DNA of 64,000 nt from Artocarpus heterophyllus (GCA_025403435.1 CM046343.1:28379742-28443741); one strand, 5' to 3'; positions 23,517 through 36,533 are shown, counted from the first letter of the stretch. The notes: generated by a model from the letters alone, not told the origin. Program-made: numbers and translations.

Positions 23517-23673
23517 TGAGAGCTTTACATTGTAGTGATTTTTTTTATTGTTACTGTAGCATGTGAGAGCTTTACACTGTTTATAACTAAAAAAGTGGTG
23601 GGAACTATGGTTCTCACCACCCTTTCAAACACCTGGTAAATTTTTAAAACTCTTCACTTTATTTATTGAACTT
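23517..23673 (+). repeat. 157-bp direct repeat, copy 2
   Basis: Identical to 23283-23439. The identity, including an eight-T run, points to a very recent local duplication. Confidence 0.9.
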
Positions 23674-25230
23674 TAAAAATTACCACTTTATTCTTTGAAC
23701 TTTTAAAACTCCTTACTTTGTCCCTTAAACGTATAATTTTTTATTCAAATAGATAGAATTAAACTCACTTAGGAGTGATAAAATCTCATTTCTGTATTTA
23801 CAGATGACTCATATATCAATCACATAGGTTTAATTTCATCTATTTGAACGAAAAATCAGATGCTTAATGGGTTAAATGAGGAGGTTTGAAAGTTTAAAGG
23901 GTAAAGTGATAGTTTTCAAAGTTTAAGGGGCAAAAAGAGGTGTTTTGAAAGTTCAAAAGACAAAGTGTTAATTTTTAAAATTTAGGTGATAAAGTGAGAG
24001 ATACCTTAAAGTTTAGGGCATTGGTATTAATAACCTAATATTTAATCAATAATTTTATTTCGCAAAACAAAAATAAATTTTAAATATGATTAATTAATTT
24101 TTTAATAATTTTGGTTAGTATCTATTGAAAAAAAATTAGAAAAAGCTCCTTTAAAATATTTGCCCAAGGCCCTGCTTTTCCTACTAGCTAAAGATGACTT
24201 GAAAAGTGCACATAACTGGTAACGCAATGAAAATAAGGATTCGTTTATTGAAGCAAAGCGACAACATTTTAAAACAAGCCTATAATTATTTGTTAGTGAA
24301 ATAATAATATAAAAAATTTATACGAGAAACAATTTCAGTTAGAATATATATTTAACCCAAAATCAGATATTAAATCTATTTCTTTATTAATTGTTTTGTA
24401 CTTCTTGTAGCTCTTTTCCAATCCGTAGTTCCGTGCAACAAACGAATGATTGCTCCAATATTAAAGAATTCATATCGGATGTATAATAGTTTAAAGGTAT
24501 AAGCTTTATGTAAATTTGAGCTATAACGGGCTTATGTTATTATTATTTTTTATGGGAGATTTAAGTAAATAATTGAAGTAAATAACTAGGTGTTAAAAAT
24601 ATTTGTAATAAATAATAAAAACCTAAATTTATTTGGTAAATTATTTTTTTTACTTATAGTAAATATATTTTTTTATTTGCTTAATAAATTTGTAATTTAC
24701 TATAAATATTTTTAAAACACATTATTGACACTTAGTTTTGTTAAAGTGTTATTTACTATAATTTTTTATTATTATTATTTATGTTTGAGTTTTGGGGCTT
24801 TTTAAATGGGTTTTGAGTTTGGGCTTGTGGCTTGTGGCTTGAACTCTAATTTGGATTTTGGGCAATTCTCTTGAGTAAACCACACGCGTAAATTTGAGGA
24901 ATACCACTTATGTGGTATTGTTTTTCAATTTTTTACTTTTATGAGAAAGTTTAAAATATATCACATTCAAAAAAATAAAAACATCATTGTTCTCAAGTAT
25001 TTTGGGCTTGGGTCAGGTTAATATATATTATTTAAGGGTATTTTGGCTAAAAAAAATGGTATGAATCTAAGGAAGTAAAGAAGATTTATAACATATAGTT
25101 GTGGTAATAGAAATATGACCTAATTTACTCAAATAATGGCTAAGATCGTGCTTGACCCTAATAACGACCGAGGTTTAGACTAGCACGAGGCGGCTTCATC
25201 TAGCTCGGGCCATTTACAAGTCGTGCTTAT

Positions 25231-25402
25231 TTTAGGCTAGTCTATAGGGTTTGGGACTTTCAATCCATATTTGCAACTTGTACCATCCCAATCATTGTAT
25301 CCAATAGGTAAATCATTTTAGGTTAGTCTATAGAGTTTGGGACTTTCAATCCATATTTGCAACTTGTACCATCCCAATCATTGTATCCAATAGGTAAATC
25401 TA
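25231..25402 (+). repeat. Tandem duplication, two copies of 86 bp
   Basis: The unit starts tttaggctagtctatag (tttaggttagtctatag in copy 2) and ends ccaataggtaaatc. The copies are almost identical, with two visible base changes, so the event is recent. Confidence 0.9.
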
Positions 25403-25520
25403 TTACGTTCCTGATTAGTACATGTACTATACATTTTGACTGGATCATTTACCCATTGACCAAAAAATAGTTCCACAGTATGAAATTAGCAATCTTAAAA
25501 AAAATGGTAGCAAAAGACGA

Positions 25521-25640
25521 GTGATGGCAACATACTTGGTTGTAAGTCCCTCCACCTCAATCATAGATTGAGAGTTCGAGTAATGCTAAGCCCTACTTGA
25601 AGTGGTGGCATGCATTCCTCTTTCCCCTTGTATAAAAACA
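25521..25640 (+). mobile_element. SINE candidate with tRNA-like promoter
   Basis: A box-A-like sequence (tggcaacatacttgg, 25525-25539) is followed about 35 bases later by a box-B-like gttcgagta (25574-25582). This resembles the RNA polymerase III promoter of tRNA-derived SINEs. The body continues with cctacttgaagtggtggcat and ends in A-rich sequence. No target duplication was found. Confidence 0.4.
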
Positions 25641-26879
25641 AAAGGCAGGAATCCTATTAAAAAATGGTGGGAAAATTAGTCATAATAATCTCCAATTTAA
25701 AGCCATGTTGCACTCCCCCCAATCTACTAGCCCTCGAGAAGCCATTGACCAAAAATAGTTCTAAATTTGTTGGATTAGTAATCGGAAAAAAATGACAAGA
25801 TTATTAGCCTTTGAGATTGGGATTGGAGTACTTCTCCGACCCAAACCATGTTGCTCATCCAGTTTCTATGCAGACGAGAGTGGGCGAGACAAAGCAATAA
25901 ACATTTTCTTAATTTTATTTAACTACTCTATGTTATTAATAGTAATTCATAATATGTCACTATAGTACAAAATAATGTATACAGAGCATGTTTGCAGGCG
26001 ATTATATATCTTCTAATGTAATTGCTTTTAATTTAGTTATTTTTTTTAATAATTAATATCTATAATTCAAATTACATTATAATCTTCCTAATTTTGTTAG
26101 TAAGTCTAATTATTAGGATGAATTTTTTATTTGATATCACCAAACTAAAGTTTTTAATCCTTAAACTAAATTTATTTCAGTCTAATGATGCACCAAATAT
26201 CAAATTGTAATTTACCAGATGTCTAATCCAATAATTTATTTCATTATTTGAATCACAATTGAAACATTTTTCTATAGTGTTTTCTCTCACATAAATTTAA
26301 ATTTTTGTTCAAATTTTCTATTCAAACCTATAAACTAAACGGACTATAATATATTTAGCACAATTCTATCTAGTCCTCTTTTCAAAATATATATATATAT
26401 ATATTTATTCATGCTCAACCGATTCAAACCTCAAAATTTTATTAAATATATACAAACATTATTATTAATGGAAGTTGGATGCTTTGTTTGGGGAAATCAT
26501 TGAACTAAAAAGTTTTAATTATTATAGTATAAAACTTTTACATACTATAATAAAAAGTAAAAATTAACAACAATATAAAGCTTTTATATATTATAATTTT
26601 TAAGTTTTAGCTATAAATTTTAACATTGTTTTCAAACACACAAAGAAAGAAACGTTTGAGAAAGGCACCATGAAAGACCTTGGAAGCTGAAAGTCTACGG
26701 TTAATTCATGCTTTGTGATTTACACCGCTTAGACTTTCCCCATTCCTAAGGTTTGGTTTAGTCTAAGTTTGCTTTTGTTTGTTGTGCCCTTCCTTCCCTT
26801 CATGGAATTTCATCGAATTCTTTTCCACCGCGTTGTCTTAGGAAAGGACGCGTTTCTTTGCCTTTTCTCTCACCTCTTT

Positions 26880-26881
<2 letters not shown>

Positions 26882-26919
<38 letters not shown>
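26882..26919. repeat. Poly(T) run, 38 bp
   Basis: An uninterrupted T homopolymer. It could be the A-tail of a retroposon in reverse orientation, but I see no recognisable body next to it. Confidence 0.9.
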
Positions 26920-26922
<3 letters not shown>

Positions 26923-27424
26923 GTTGTTTTCTTCCTTAAGAAGGAAAAATGGCTCGTCTTAGACCTTCAATTTTATATTCTTATTTTCGTGTTTGCTGCT
27001 AAAGGGTGAAAAATTATTTCACTTTTGGCTTTTTGCTCGAAACCTTTGAGCGTTTGATTGGATCCTCAATATAAAAGTGTTGTATAAATATATATATATA
27101 TATATATATTATTTGTTTAATGTAATAAAATACTTTCAATACTGTAAAAAAAAAAAAGACTTATTCAAGATAACCTTCTAAAAAACGTTATTATCAGTTA
27201 TTATATATTTTTTAAATTTCTATCTTAATATTACAAATAAATATAAAATTGTAGCCAAGTTGACTATGAAACCATATCGGTTTATCACCTTGTACAAGTG
27301 ACAAACTAAAATTTTTCTGTAAAAAGGTGGGGAGCTAATAACTTTCACTTGCAAAATATTCAAAATTCAACATTCATTTGCACAAAATTCTCTTTTTTTT
27401 TTTTGACGAAATTTATCTTTGGGT

Positions 27425-27530
27425 TTCGGGTGTTAACATAGTCTAATAGTAAATCTATACACAATTTTACTACAAAATGAAAAGTTTGAACCCCTATCCT
27501 CAAATTAAAAACAAATAAATTCTCTTTAGT
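27425..27530 (+). mobile_element. SINE candidate related to the one at 34075
   Basis: Box-A-like aacatagtctaatagtaaat (from 27434) and box-B-like gtttgaacc (27484-27492) lie about 35 bases apart. The box-A region matches the element at 34081 (gcttagtctagtagtaaatc). Decayed. Confidence 0.4.
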
Positions 27531-27551
27531 TTTCTTTCCCATTTAAAATAC

Positions 27552-27970
27552 ACATTTTAGTCTAGGCACTACTGAAGTAAAAAGACCATTTGCAAACACT
27601 GGTATGTTAGCGCTTAAAATAAGTTTTCCAAAAAAAGATAAAAGATTGAAAATTTTTATAACGTAAAAAAAATGTTCTTTTAAGATGTCTGCCGTTCTTA
27701 AATTCAAGTAAAAATTTTTATAACGTAAAAAAAATGTTCTTTTAAGATGTCTGTCGTTCTTAAATTCAACTAAAACTTTTAGTTACTATAGTAAAAATTC
27801 TCTATAGTTTTTTTTTTTTTGTCTAAAATACATTTTTAGTCTAGGCACTACTAAAGTAAAAAGTGCACTAAATTGGAAAATGCAAATACTCGTACGTTGG
27901 AATTAAACACTTCAAATAAGTTTTCCAAAAAAAAAGAGAAAATATTGAAAATTTATATGGCGTGAAAATT
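27552..27970 (+). repeat. Nested direct repeats
   Basis: Two levels are visible. A roughly 63-bp unit (atttttataacgtaaaaaaa ... ctgtcgttcttaaattcaa) is present twice in tandem at about 27651-27776. A larger unit beginning cattttagtctaggcactac occurs at about 27553 and again at about 27832, each followed by a aataagttttccaaaaaaa tract. Confidence 0.75.
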
Positions 27971-28149
27971 TTTTTTTTAATGTGTTTAGCAATTTTAGTT
28001 TCAATCAAAACTTTTAGTTGGTACAGTATAAAGCTTTCATATATTACAATATAAAGAAAAGAATATACAGTATAAAACTCTTATATATTACAACAATTTT
28101 ATCTAAAGTTAATATAGTTTGAACCAATATTTTTAAACACTTTGTTCGT

Positions 28150-28560
28150 CTTCTCGTCTTCTGTTCTTCTTTTTTCGTCTTTTTGTTAACCTTTGAATAA
28201 TTTCGCTAGTACCATTTTAAATTATTAAGAGTGTGTTTGTTTCGTGATTTAAATCTTGATTCGAATCATTTTACTACTGTATTTTCTCTCATAAAAATCT
28301 TCTTCTTTTTTCTCTTTTTAACAAAACAAAGAAAAAATTCTCTCCTTTTCACTTTCACAAAATGAAAAAGCTCCGTAGTCAAGTCTAGTACAAAATGCAA
28401 TAATGAATAAACAAAATAAAGAAAAACAATAGAAAGACAGAAAACCGCGTCTCCAAATTTCCCAGCAAAAATAAAAGAAATTCCATGTATTTCAAGTTTT
28501 CAACCAATGAAAATTTATTAACTAATCAATTAATTAAGTAATACATAGATTTATATATAC

Positions 28561-28599
<39 letters not shown>

Positions 28600-29009
28600 T
28601 TTTAGTTGTTTTTTTGCTAAATTGAAAGCAAACATTAGGTGAAGTAGTCCATAGTCCCCTGAAAAAACAAGAGCTAGTTAAAGAAAAGGAGAGAATTGAA
28701 GGGAAGAAGAAGAAGAAGAGAACCTTCTTTTCCTCAAGCGATCAAAACCCATTGAGGGAACATCTTTTCTTCTGCTCTTCTCTTTTGCTTCTGGGTAAGC
28801 TCTTAAATTTTTTCTCACAAAGCTCATTATTTAGAACAATATATCAAACACTAAAAGTTGTCAAGGTACATGCTTTTGAATGCCCCTTTTGTTGTTGTTC
28901 CGTTTTGGTATTCACTCTGAGCATTTGTTTGGTTCTGGTGTTTTTGTTAGTGGGTTTTGATCAATTTTGTCAGCTTAGAGAGGGAGAGAGAAATAGAAAG
29001 AGGGGGGGC
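28150..29009 (+). promoter_or_regulatory. Promoter and leader of the five-exon gene
   Basis: A TA-rich tract at 28550-28595 precedes a GA-rich region at 28680-28740, then a pyrimidine-rich block. A GT at about 28795 (tctgggtaagctc) and an AG at about 28974 (aattttgtcag) could bound a leader intron, which is common in plant genes. The leader frame from 28752 lacks an ATG before 29010. Start-site and TATA assignments are inference. Confidence 0.45.
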
Positions 29010-32000
29010 ATGTTTGTGAAAATGGAAGAAAAGGGTTATGGAAGAAACGGGTTATTGTCATCATCATCATGGGCTTCTCGTTTGTCACCTTTGGCTCGGC
29101 CATTTACCATGACCCCCCCTCCTGTTGGTCAACCTCCTGCCTTGAACTCGTTGACCACCAGCTTAAACCATAAAGTTTTTACCCCTTCTCCAAGCAACCA
29201 ACTTGACCCTTTTGATGATTCCCTTTTCTCCAATTCGCTTTCTAATCTCACTTTGAGTGATCAACTTTTGCCTTTGTCAGCCTCAACAAGTTATCCTCCT
29301 TATTCTGTCCTTCAATCTGATTCTGTTCTATCAGCATCAGGCCCAGCCTTCACTCTTGATGATCCCTTGGATTTTGGTGTCGAGCCTTCGTTTTTGCAGT
29401 ACCCATCAGGGGAATTCGGTGGGTATTTTGATTCTTCATCTGTTCCTGATGAGACTAAGTTTGATGCTTTGGCCTTTAATAAGTCCTCTGAATCCACTTA
29501 CACCCAATGCCCGAGTCATGGGGGAAGGGGAATGGCCGCGGATTGGGCTGGTGAAGGCTTGCTTATACAAGGTAACTTTTTGAACATAGAAACTTGGCTT
29601 TGGCCTTCCTGAATTCTTATTTTGTTGTACAATATCATAGTGTATGTTAAATATACTAAGTCAGCATAAGCGCTTTTAGCATTCATTCATACAGAACATG
29701 GTTTTCTGTTTTCCCCTGTAAATGTTGTTTCTAATCCCTAAAATTTTGGAATTGTACATAGGAACACAATAATTTTATCTTGGAGCATCTCCAAAGGAAT
29801 GCCAAATTAGTGTGACAATGCCAAATTTTTTAAAAATTTGAGTAGCAAAATCACTCTCTAACGTAACCTTTTTGGTGCTAAATTTGGCATAAGCTGTACT
29901 TAGTGTCAAATTTGGCACCAAATATGGCAAATGCCTAATTTCGGCATTTGATCGTTATTGGTTGCTTTATTTACCTTTTCATATATTCATTACTTTCTTG
30001 ACATTTTCCAATGTTTAACAGTTAGAATTTAACTTATACAACTTCCAAAGCTTAATGTTTATGACAAAAGTAGATATAGCATTTCAAAGAGCATTATGTA
30101 TTGTATCAAAAATAAAATTAGTTTATAAAATATACTATTTTTACACTTTTTGGTGTCAAATATAGCATTAGTATTAGCATTTGCATTTGCATTGGAGATG
30201 CTCTTAGAAGCGAGAAGAGGATAATAAGTACATCTTTGGATACATGGAGATTAGATGCTAAATGTCTCCCCTTGTCCCTTGACAGATTCTAAGCTAACTT
30301 CTCATAAGGTTTCAACAGCATCAGATGTGCAATCTTTAGCAATGACCCAAAACGTCCCTCAAGGTAAGCTCTTGTATCCCGTCTTTGTGTACTTGTCTAT
30401 TTATTTTTTAATTTTTCAGCAGCTTCACCTGTGTCGTTCTTGTATAGCTTATGTTTTAACTCACTGAATTTCCAGATCCCATGCTTGGATCATCTGCCAA
30501 CGGGACAAGTCTCTCACCGTCTAGTCACATTTTGTCGAAGAATGTGGATCTTATAGGCAATTCGGTTACTAGTAATATGAAGAGTTCTTCTGACAGAGGC
30601 AAGGAAATAATGAGTGCAAAATCTGTCCCTTTTAAGGTTTTGGATCCCATAGTAAATGCAAAATCTGCAGTGCAATTTACTCCAATTGATATTTTTGATG
30701 GTTCAATCATGGAACGTTCTGGTACCTTGGCCGGTGTTTCCACAGAAGCTTCTTCCAAAATGTTGGACGAGGATGGGTCTGATTTGGATTCACCCTGTTG
30801 GAAAGGGACCCAAAATTCCACAAAATCTCCCATCACAGTTTCCAAGGCTTTGAGCATGCACCCTCTTCGAAGTGAATCGGAGGCAGGTACCAGTTTGAAC
30901 CCTCAGGCGCCCCAATTTTTTCCTTCTCACGCCAAAGGAAGTATAAATTACTTGCAGAATAATTCTGTTGGAGGTTTTCCATCTCTTGGTGAGGGTGAAT
31001 GTTCGACTTTTGATTTATCATACAGCAAGAAACCGCTTGTGGAATCCTGTAAAGCTGGATCAAAGACGCTTGGATCAAGCAGTTTAGCTGGATATCGACA
31101 ATATAATGGCATGAATGAACCTGGAAAGGAATCTGCCAAGCTTAAAAACTCAAATACTAGTTCCACACCCGGTCCTTCCGAGATTATTAAAACTCATCTT
31201 GTTGATGGATTCTTTACATCACAAGGGATGCCAGAAAAAGGGGCGAATGTTGAAGGCTTTGCGGGCGCATTTTTGGATGCTGCGAATAAGAATCCAGCAA
31301 ATCTGTCTGCCCTTGCAGCGGAGTACATCCCAAACTTATCATCTTCTGGAGTTGGTTCTCTTAATGATTGTAGTGAAATACTTCAGTGTCTAACCAAGTC
31401 TCTGTCTAAATGTCCAAAAACAAATGTTGCCATTATTGTTAATGCAATACGTTCTCTGTCAGATTTGCTTGTTCAAAACTGGTCGAATGATTTAGATACG
31501 TTGACTGAGCATGAACACGAAATGATCCGGCATATAATCAATAATCTTTATGTGCTAATCAATCATAGAGTCGGAGGAAAGGCTTTGATGCTTGATTTAC
31601 TACATACATGCAGTCCGGACTATCGTGATAAGTCGACGGCGACCGTTGAGGTAGGAAAGTGTGCATATCTCTTTTGAGTCTGACTTGAAGGCAAAATAGA
31701 ACTTTGTCATCGTTTTCTATAATAAAAGACATTTTAGCATTTACATTACATACTTCCTTGACTCTTCTAGTTAATTGGTTTTTTTAGGTAGAAATATTGT
31801 CCAACTATTTGAAGTCCAATTTTGAACAAATTCCCAATAGTGTTCCCATTTTTAGGTCTTTTTTTCTTCATTTTTATGCTTTATTTACTCGGTATTATGC
31901 ATTTCTCTGTTAAAAGAAAAAGTGTGTTCAAACATGAGTTGATTGGCATGTATCATCTATTAGCATTGGCATCTTATTATGAGGGAGGGTAAGGGAAATG

Positions 32001-32470
32001 GTTACTCTGTTTTCTAAGAACTAAAATGACTCTTTCAGCAAGCAAATGCGGAGTTCCGAGTTATTCCAAGGACAAAAGATCTGGTTGTTTGTCAGGAGCT
32101 TGAAAGTCGGAGCGATCATCCCTGGCAAAAGAGTTATTCTCATGTGCCCGCCAGGAAAATGCAGGATCTTGATCCTTCATCTCAAGACGTAAGCTCCTCT
32201 CTGAGGGGCAATAGTGTCGTTCCGGTAAGTTTAGTGGTAATGATGTGGACAAGATTATCATCTTTATGCTTATGGGGGAAAACAATACTGTCATTCTTTC
32301 AATCTAAAACGCAGGTTCTTAGGAATGCTCTGAAAGAAAATCAACAGATAGATGAAGAGATACACCCGCAAGCTTTGTTAAATTTATGGCTTGAAGCCGA
32401 AGGAGCTTTGTGCTCCATGAAATATGAGAACTACATTTTACGCATGAAATTGCAGATGGATGGATGTTAA
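29010..32470 (+). CDS. Plant protein of unknown function, five exons, about 718 residues
   Basis: Exons are 29010-29571, 30286-30363, 30476-31650, 32039-32224 and 32315-32470. All four introns are GT-AG and phases agree (1, 1, 0, 0), so the joined frame is open to TAA 32468-32470. The start could be ATG 29010 or the better-context ATG 29022 (MEEKGYGRNG). The N-terminal 200 residues are Ser/Pro-rich and low in structure. A conserved-looking helical region at about residues 455-590 includes EILQCLTKSLSKCP, AIRSLSDLLV and EMIRHIINNLYVLINH. The C-terminus has NLWLEAEGALCSMKYENY, a pattern I recall from large uncharacterised, probably nuclear, plant proteins. No catalytic motif, signal peptide or membrane span is seen. 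After the stop the same frame runs on for a few codons (AELRQ) to a possible splice donor, so the stop may be premature. A MITE lies in intron 1. Confidence 0.85.
29782..30204. mobile_element. MITE in the first coding intron
   Basis: The ends are ggagcatctccaaaggaatg and, at the right, the reverse complement of gagcatctccaatgcaaatg. Inside are repeated gccaaatt/aatttggc words. It is a typical gene-associated MITE; I could not settle its target duplication or superfamily. Confidence 0.65.
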
Positions 32471-33110
32471 GCCGAGCTAAGACAAGGTTAAATATTTCCC
32501 CTCTAGTTTTTACTCGTTTCTTTTTCTTGCATTTTCAACATGACCTCCTATCCTCTGCTTTACAGGTGTTAGGACAGCTTTTCCATCTCGTGAGCTTTAC
32601 AAACTTTAATGGTTCTCCTGAGATTTGGCACGGACTGTTGTTGTAAATGAAGCTGCAAATTCTTCATACTTTTATGTTCGGCAATGGAGCATCTGTACAT
32701 AGGACTTACGATGAAGTTTGTACCTAAAAGAAGTCTACGTTCAATAGCATCTTGTCTTTCGGTTAACCACCAGATGAAAAGGTTTTTCAGGATCCTGAAA
32801 TGTAAAAAGCTCTAGAACATCTTTTTTAGGAGAAAGGTTAGACAAACTACAATGTCACAGCTGAAGATGAGCTGCACAATCAAGAGTTTTTTAGTGCAGT
32901 GATATTACTTCAAGTTTGTTAAGCAGAATTGTTGAAAGTAACACATTTTAAAGCGCAGCTTGCAGGTCAGCTACCACGGGGTGTAAGAATACCGTCGATC
33001 AAAATTGAGGCATGGAGTACTGCAAAGCAATCTGCATCTAAACATTTTGAAATGGCACAAATAATATGATGCTTTTAAGGTTTTAATTTCTGGGAGGTAA
33101 GCCTGTGTCT
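32471..33110 (+). other. 3' UTR of the five-exon gene, possibly with an intron
   Basis: A GT at 32487 (gacaag|gtta) and an AG ending at 32575 (ctttacag) could bound an 89-base intron. The sequence to about 33100 has the composition of transcribed plant UTR. No second gene is visible. Confidence 0.4.
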
Positions 33111-35500
33111 TCTCTTGTTGTTTTTGGTCATTTCAGACAAATTATCTGATGTTACTCAGTTTGATGCCTTTTGCTTTTATCTGGCCTATGAATTATTTCA
33201 GTAAAGGAGTTTATATCAGTGTGATCTTATGTTGTTTGTGGTTAATGAAGTCTGCAGTAGATACTGGATAATAGGTAGGTGATTTAGAAAGTTTCTTTGT
33301 TATCAATTTGATCACTTGATGTAGAAATTTGGGGTTTGGGACTTGGTTATCCCATAAACAGTGAAATTTTGGCCCCTCATTGTTGGAAAATTGAGTTTAA
33401 CTTGAAAGAGAGCATGGAAACTGTACTTTGATTCTTCATGTTGTGTTTGGTTTTGTTTTTGTTCTTGTTCTGTTTCATTATTGCTTTTAAAAAATATGGA
33501 AGCAACTTAGTGAAAATGGCTAGTTCTCATATTTTTCAAGAAACTTAACTTATGGCCCTCATTTATTTGTTCTAATTTATTTGGTATTGGGAGGAAATAC
33601 TGTACTAAGAAATTGGATGTTTATTCCAAGTGTATATTGAACAGATAAAAAGGTGGAAATTTGTATAACTGTCCATTTTGCCTAATTGATTTTGTTGAAA
33701 GACTATTAATATAATACTTTCATTACCGTTTTCAACTTAATTTTATTCTACACTTTTGAAATGGAAAACCTGCTAAGCACTATGAACCACACTATAATAT
33801 GTGCTTCGAATGCCTAGGGAGGAAAAAATGGAAAATGTTTAACTGACACCTTGATCCCATAATCTTGCAAGCTTTAAAGACTCCAAATCATGTCATTCTT
33901 CTGGAGTACTTAATTCCTTCTCCCTACTTATGTCATCCCCTTCAACCCCTAACTTGTGCTGAAGGAAAAGAAAAAGAAGAAAAGAAAAAGAGACATAAAA
34001 TGGCGGGGAAATTGTTCTTCTATATCAATCATTGGGGTTTATGATCATGAGGCAATTATTTTAAAGTAATTATTGTTGCAGGCTTAGTCTAGTAGTAAAT
34101 CTACACTTACATCAATATTCAGGTTTAAAGTCCGAGTCATCGTCAATGTAGAAAGGCCAATTGAGCGAAACTTTTTCTCTCCTTTTTTCCTTTTTTTGCC
34201 GTGAAATTAAAAAAAAAAAGAAGTAATAATTTCTGTAGGTGGTTTTTTGTCTCTCCTTTCGCTTAGGTTTTATGTCAAGTTCTATGGATCGTATTTATTT
34301 TTGGTGGCAAAACCTTACGCAAGAACAGCTACAGGAACCTAGTAAAGAACTTCAATATTGGGTAAGTCTGGTTCGATGGTTTGAAGTGAGTGGTTTGAAC
34401 TTCTCGGTTTAAAATGCATGGTTTAAGAAATAGGTTCAAAAGGTCGTAAACAAGGGGAGGTATTTTCAGAATTAAGCCAATTTTTAGTTCAAACTGTCAA
34501 ATTAAAGGTTATTTTTCTTTCCCAAACACTATTTCATAGGAAGTTTTAGTTCGAACTATTTCAACCATTGAACCAAGCGAGTCACAATTACAAGCTTTAC
34601 TAGAAGACCCAAACCCCAATTCTTGGCACATGTATTGCATTTCCTTGAGTAGCATATTCTACGGAGGCAAATATGATTCAAATTTCTTTCTCGACATTCT
34701 GAGTTATCTTCAGTCCATGTACAGCTATACATATTAAGATGTTCGGGAGGGTAGTTTAAACTATCAGTTTGGATTTGAGAATTACACATAGAGCTTTATA
34801 CTGTTTATAGTTTAAACCATTGTTTTAAACACCCTATTATTTAGTGTAAAGGAACAGTGGTGATAAATGATGAGAAATTAAGTGAGGTTAATGGATTTTG
34901 CCGTCTCTTTCAATCAATATTAATTTTTTTAAGCAAATGGCCAATGACCATTAAAATGATTGCGGTGTTAACTAATGAGATTCTGTTAATTACCAAATGA
35001 CCGCTAAATCATTAATTGATATTGTTTAAACATTAATTGATATAGATCAATTAGTGATTGACCGCCAAGTCGATTATTTTTTAAATAAAAAAACAATTGC
35101 TTTACTAATGTTACAAAAACTTGGACATTTATTAATCAATAGAAAAAAAAAACCACACTGCATGGACAAATTATTGTGGTGAAATTGAAATTCAACGTAA
35201 TTTTTAAAATATTTTAAAAATAACCATTATTATATAATAATTATCATCATCATGTCACATTTTATATTATATTTCAGAGTAATAATTTTAAAGATATTAT
35301 TTTTAGTTATATAATAAATATTTATAAATTGGAGCTATATTCTAATTCCATAATCGTAATAATAATGTCCTACATTTTATTAACCCAAAACAGTACTCTA
35401 GAAAATTTCATTTTCTAATAAATCCTATGGATGATTAGGATGACGAGATCACATGCCAACAGAGAACTGAACAATATATATATATATATAAAGACAAACT
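33111..35500. other. Intergenic AT-rich stretch
   Basis: No gene is recognised. It holds a SINE candidate (34075) and a MITE-like tract at about 34490-34840 (agttcaaactgtc ... gtttaaaccatt). From 34850 to 35460 it is very AT-rich and otherwise blank. Confidence 0.5.
34075..34200 (+). mobile_element. SINE candidate with tRNA-like promoter
   Basis: Box-A-like ggcttagtctag (34081-34092) and box-B-like gtccgagtc (34130-34138) are 37 bases apart, followed by a pyrimidine-rich end. Its box-A region matches the element at 27425. Confidence 0.4.
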
Positions 35501-35830
35501 GGGTATTTTACATTGAATGGGTCCTAAATTTTTTGGCTCTTGGAATTTGGGTTCTTAATTTTGAAATCCTGATTTCTGGGTCCCCAGCTTATAAAAACGT
35601 TGTTTCTCAGGTCCTTCCATTAACTTTTGCTTAAACATTTTTTTTTCAATAAAAAGTCAGACTTTACAAATTTCTTTGCATTTATTAGCCAAAGACAGTG
35701 TGCAACAAAAAAGTTGATGGAAGAACTTATGGAGCAACCTTTTTTCAAGTGGACCCAAAATCAACATTTCAAAATTAGGGACTCAAATTATGAAGATCTT
35801 ATAAATTTGGGACCTACAATGTGAAATTTT
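35501..35830. mobile_element. Foldback element, 330 bp
   Basis: The left arm gggtattttacattgaatgg and following text (gggtcctaaatttt, aattttgaaat) match the reverse complement of the right end (tttcacattgtaggtcccaa, aattttgaaat). The alignable arms are at least 90 bases each. No coding content is supported. Confidence 0.65.
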
Positions 35831-36533
35831 AAAAAATGAATGAACTGAAGCTGAGATTTACAAGAGTGTTCAAAAGATAATAACAAAGGTATACCTTATC
35901 TCCTATTTACTATTGATGTCGTACCAAATAGTATGGTACCACATGAAACATTACATTACATTACATTACAGCCAGGCCTTAGGTGCATGCCAAATTGGAA
36001 GTACATGGACAGCCCATGTAGCCACCAAGACAAAAGTTACAAGTCAAGACACTGTGGGGGGACCTTTCACTTTGCTATTTTGCCAACCCTTTGCCGTCAC
36101 CCCACAATGTAAACACATGCAATGTAAGCATATTCTAATCAGTTAGTAGTTGCCTGCAAAGTAAAAATTTCTTCTTTTTACATCATTACATTTACTAATC
36201 GCTTATTGTAGAAAGAGTAATATTGTACATTGTAAATCAAAGCCCGCTTGAAAATGAAGTTGGAACCTATAATACTGTAGTAATTCAAATTTTATAAGAG
36301 AAAACACTAACAAAATTAGTTTGAACTAAAATTTTGGTTCGAACTATGTTCTCAAATAACACTTGTTTGTGTGTGTGTATATATATATATGCAAAAGAGT
36401 TCAATTAAATGAATGAAGTTAACAAGCCCAAAGAAGTAGCAAACTCAAAATCATATATTGGTTGAATCTGTTTGAGTTAAAAGATCTTCCATTCAAAATA
36501 GGCAAAGATGCCTTGTTAAAACCCTTCAAAACC

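Larger units (their letters stand above)
23156..24034. mobile_element. Foldback element with MITE insertions and an exact internal duplication
   Basis: The left end (ggtaatactaatagccccta) matches the reverse complement of the right end (attaataccaatgcccta). The arms consist of phrases like ttactttatcccttaaactt and, on the right, their reverse complements. A hAT-like MITE (about 23239-23400) is inserted in the left arm, and part of it is repeated at 23517-23673. No gene is present. Confidence 0.6.
24035..27424. other. AT-rich non-coding stretch
   Basis: No gene is supported over about 3.4 kb. The contents are a tandem repeat (25231), a SINE-like element (25521), hAT-MITE-like tracts near 26260-26330 and 26480-26640, and a 38-base T run at 26882-26919. 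Confidence 0.5.
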
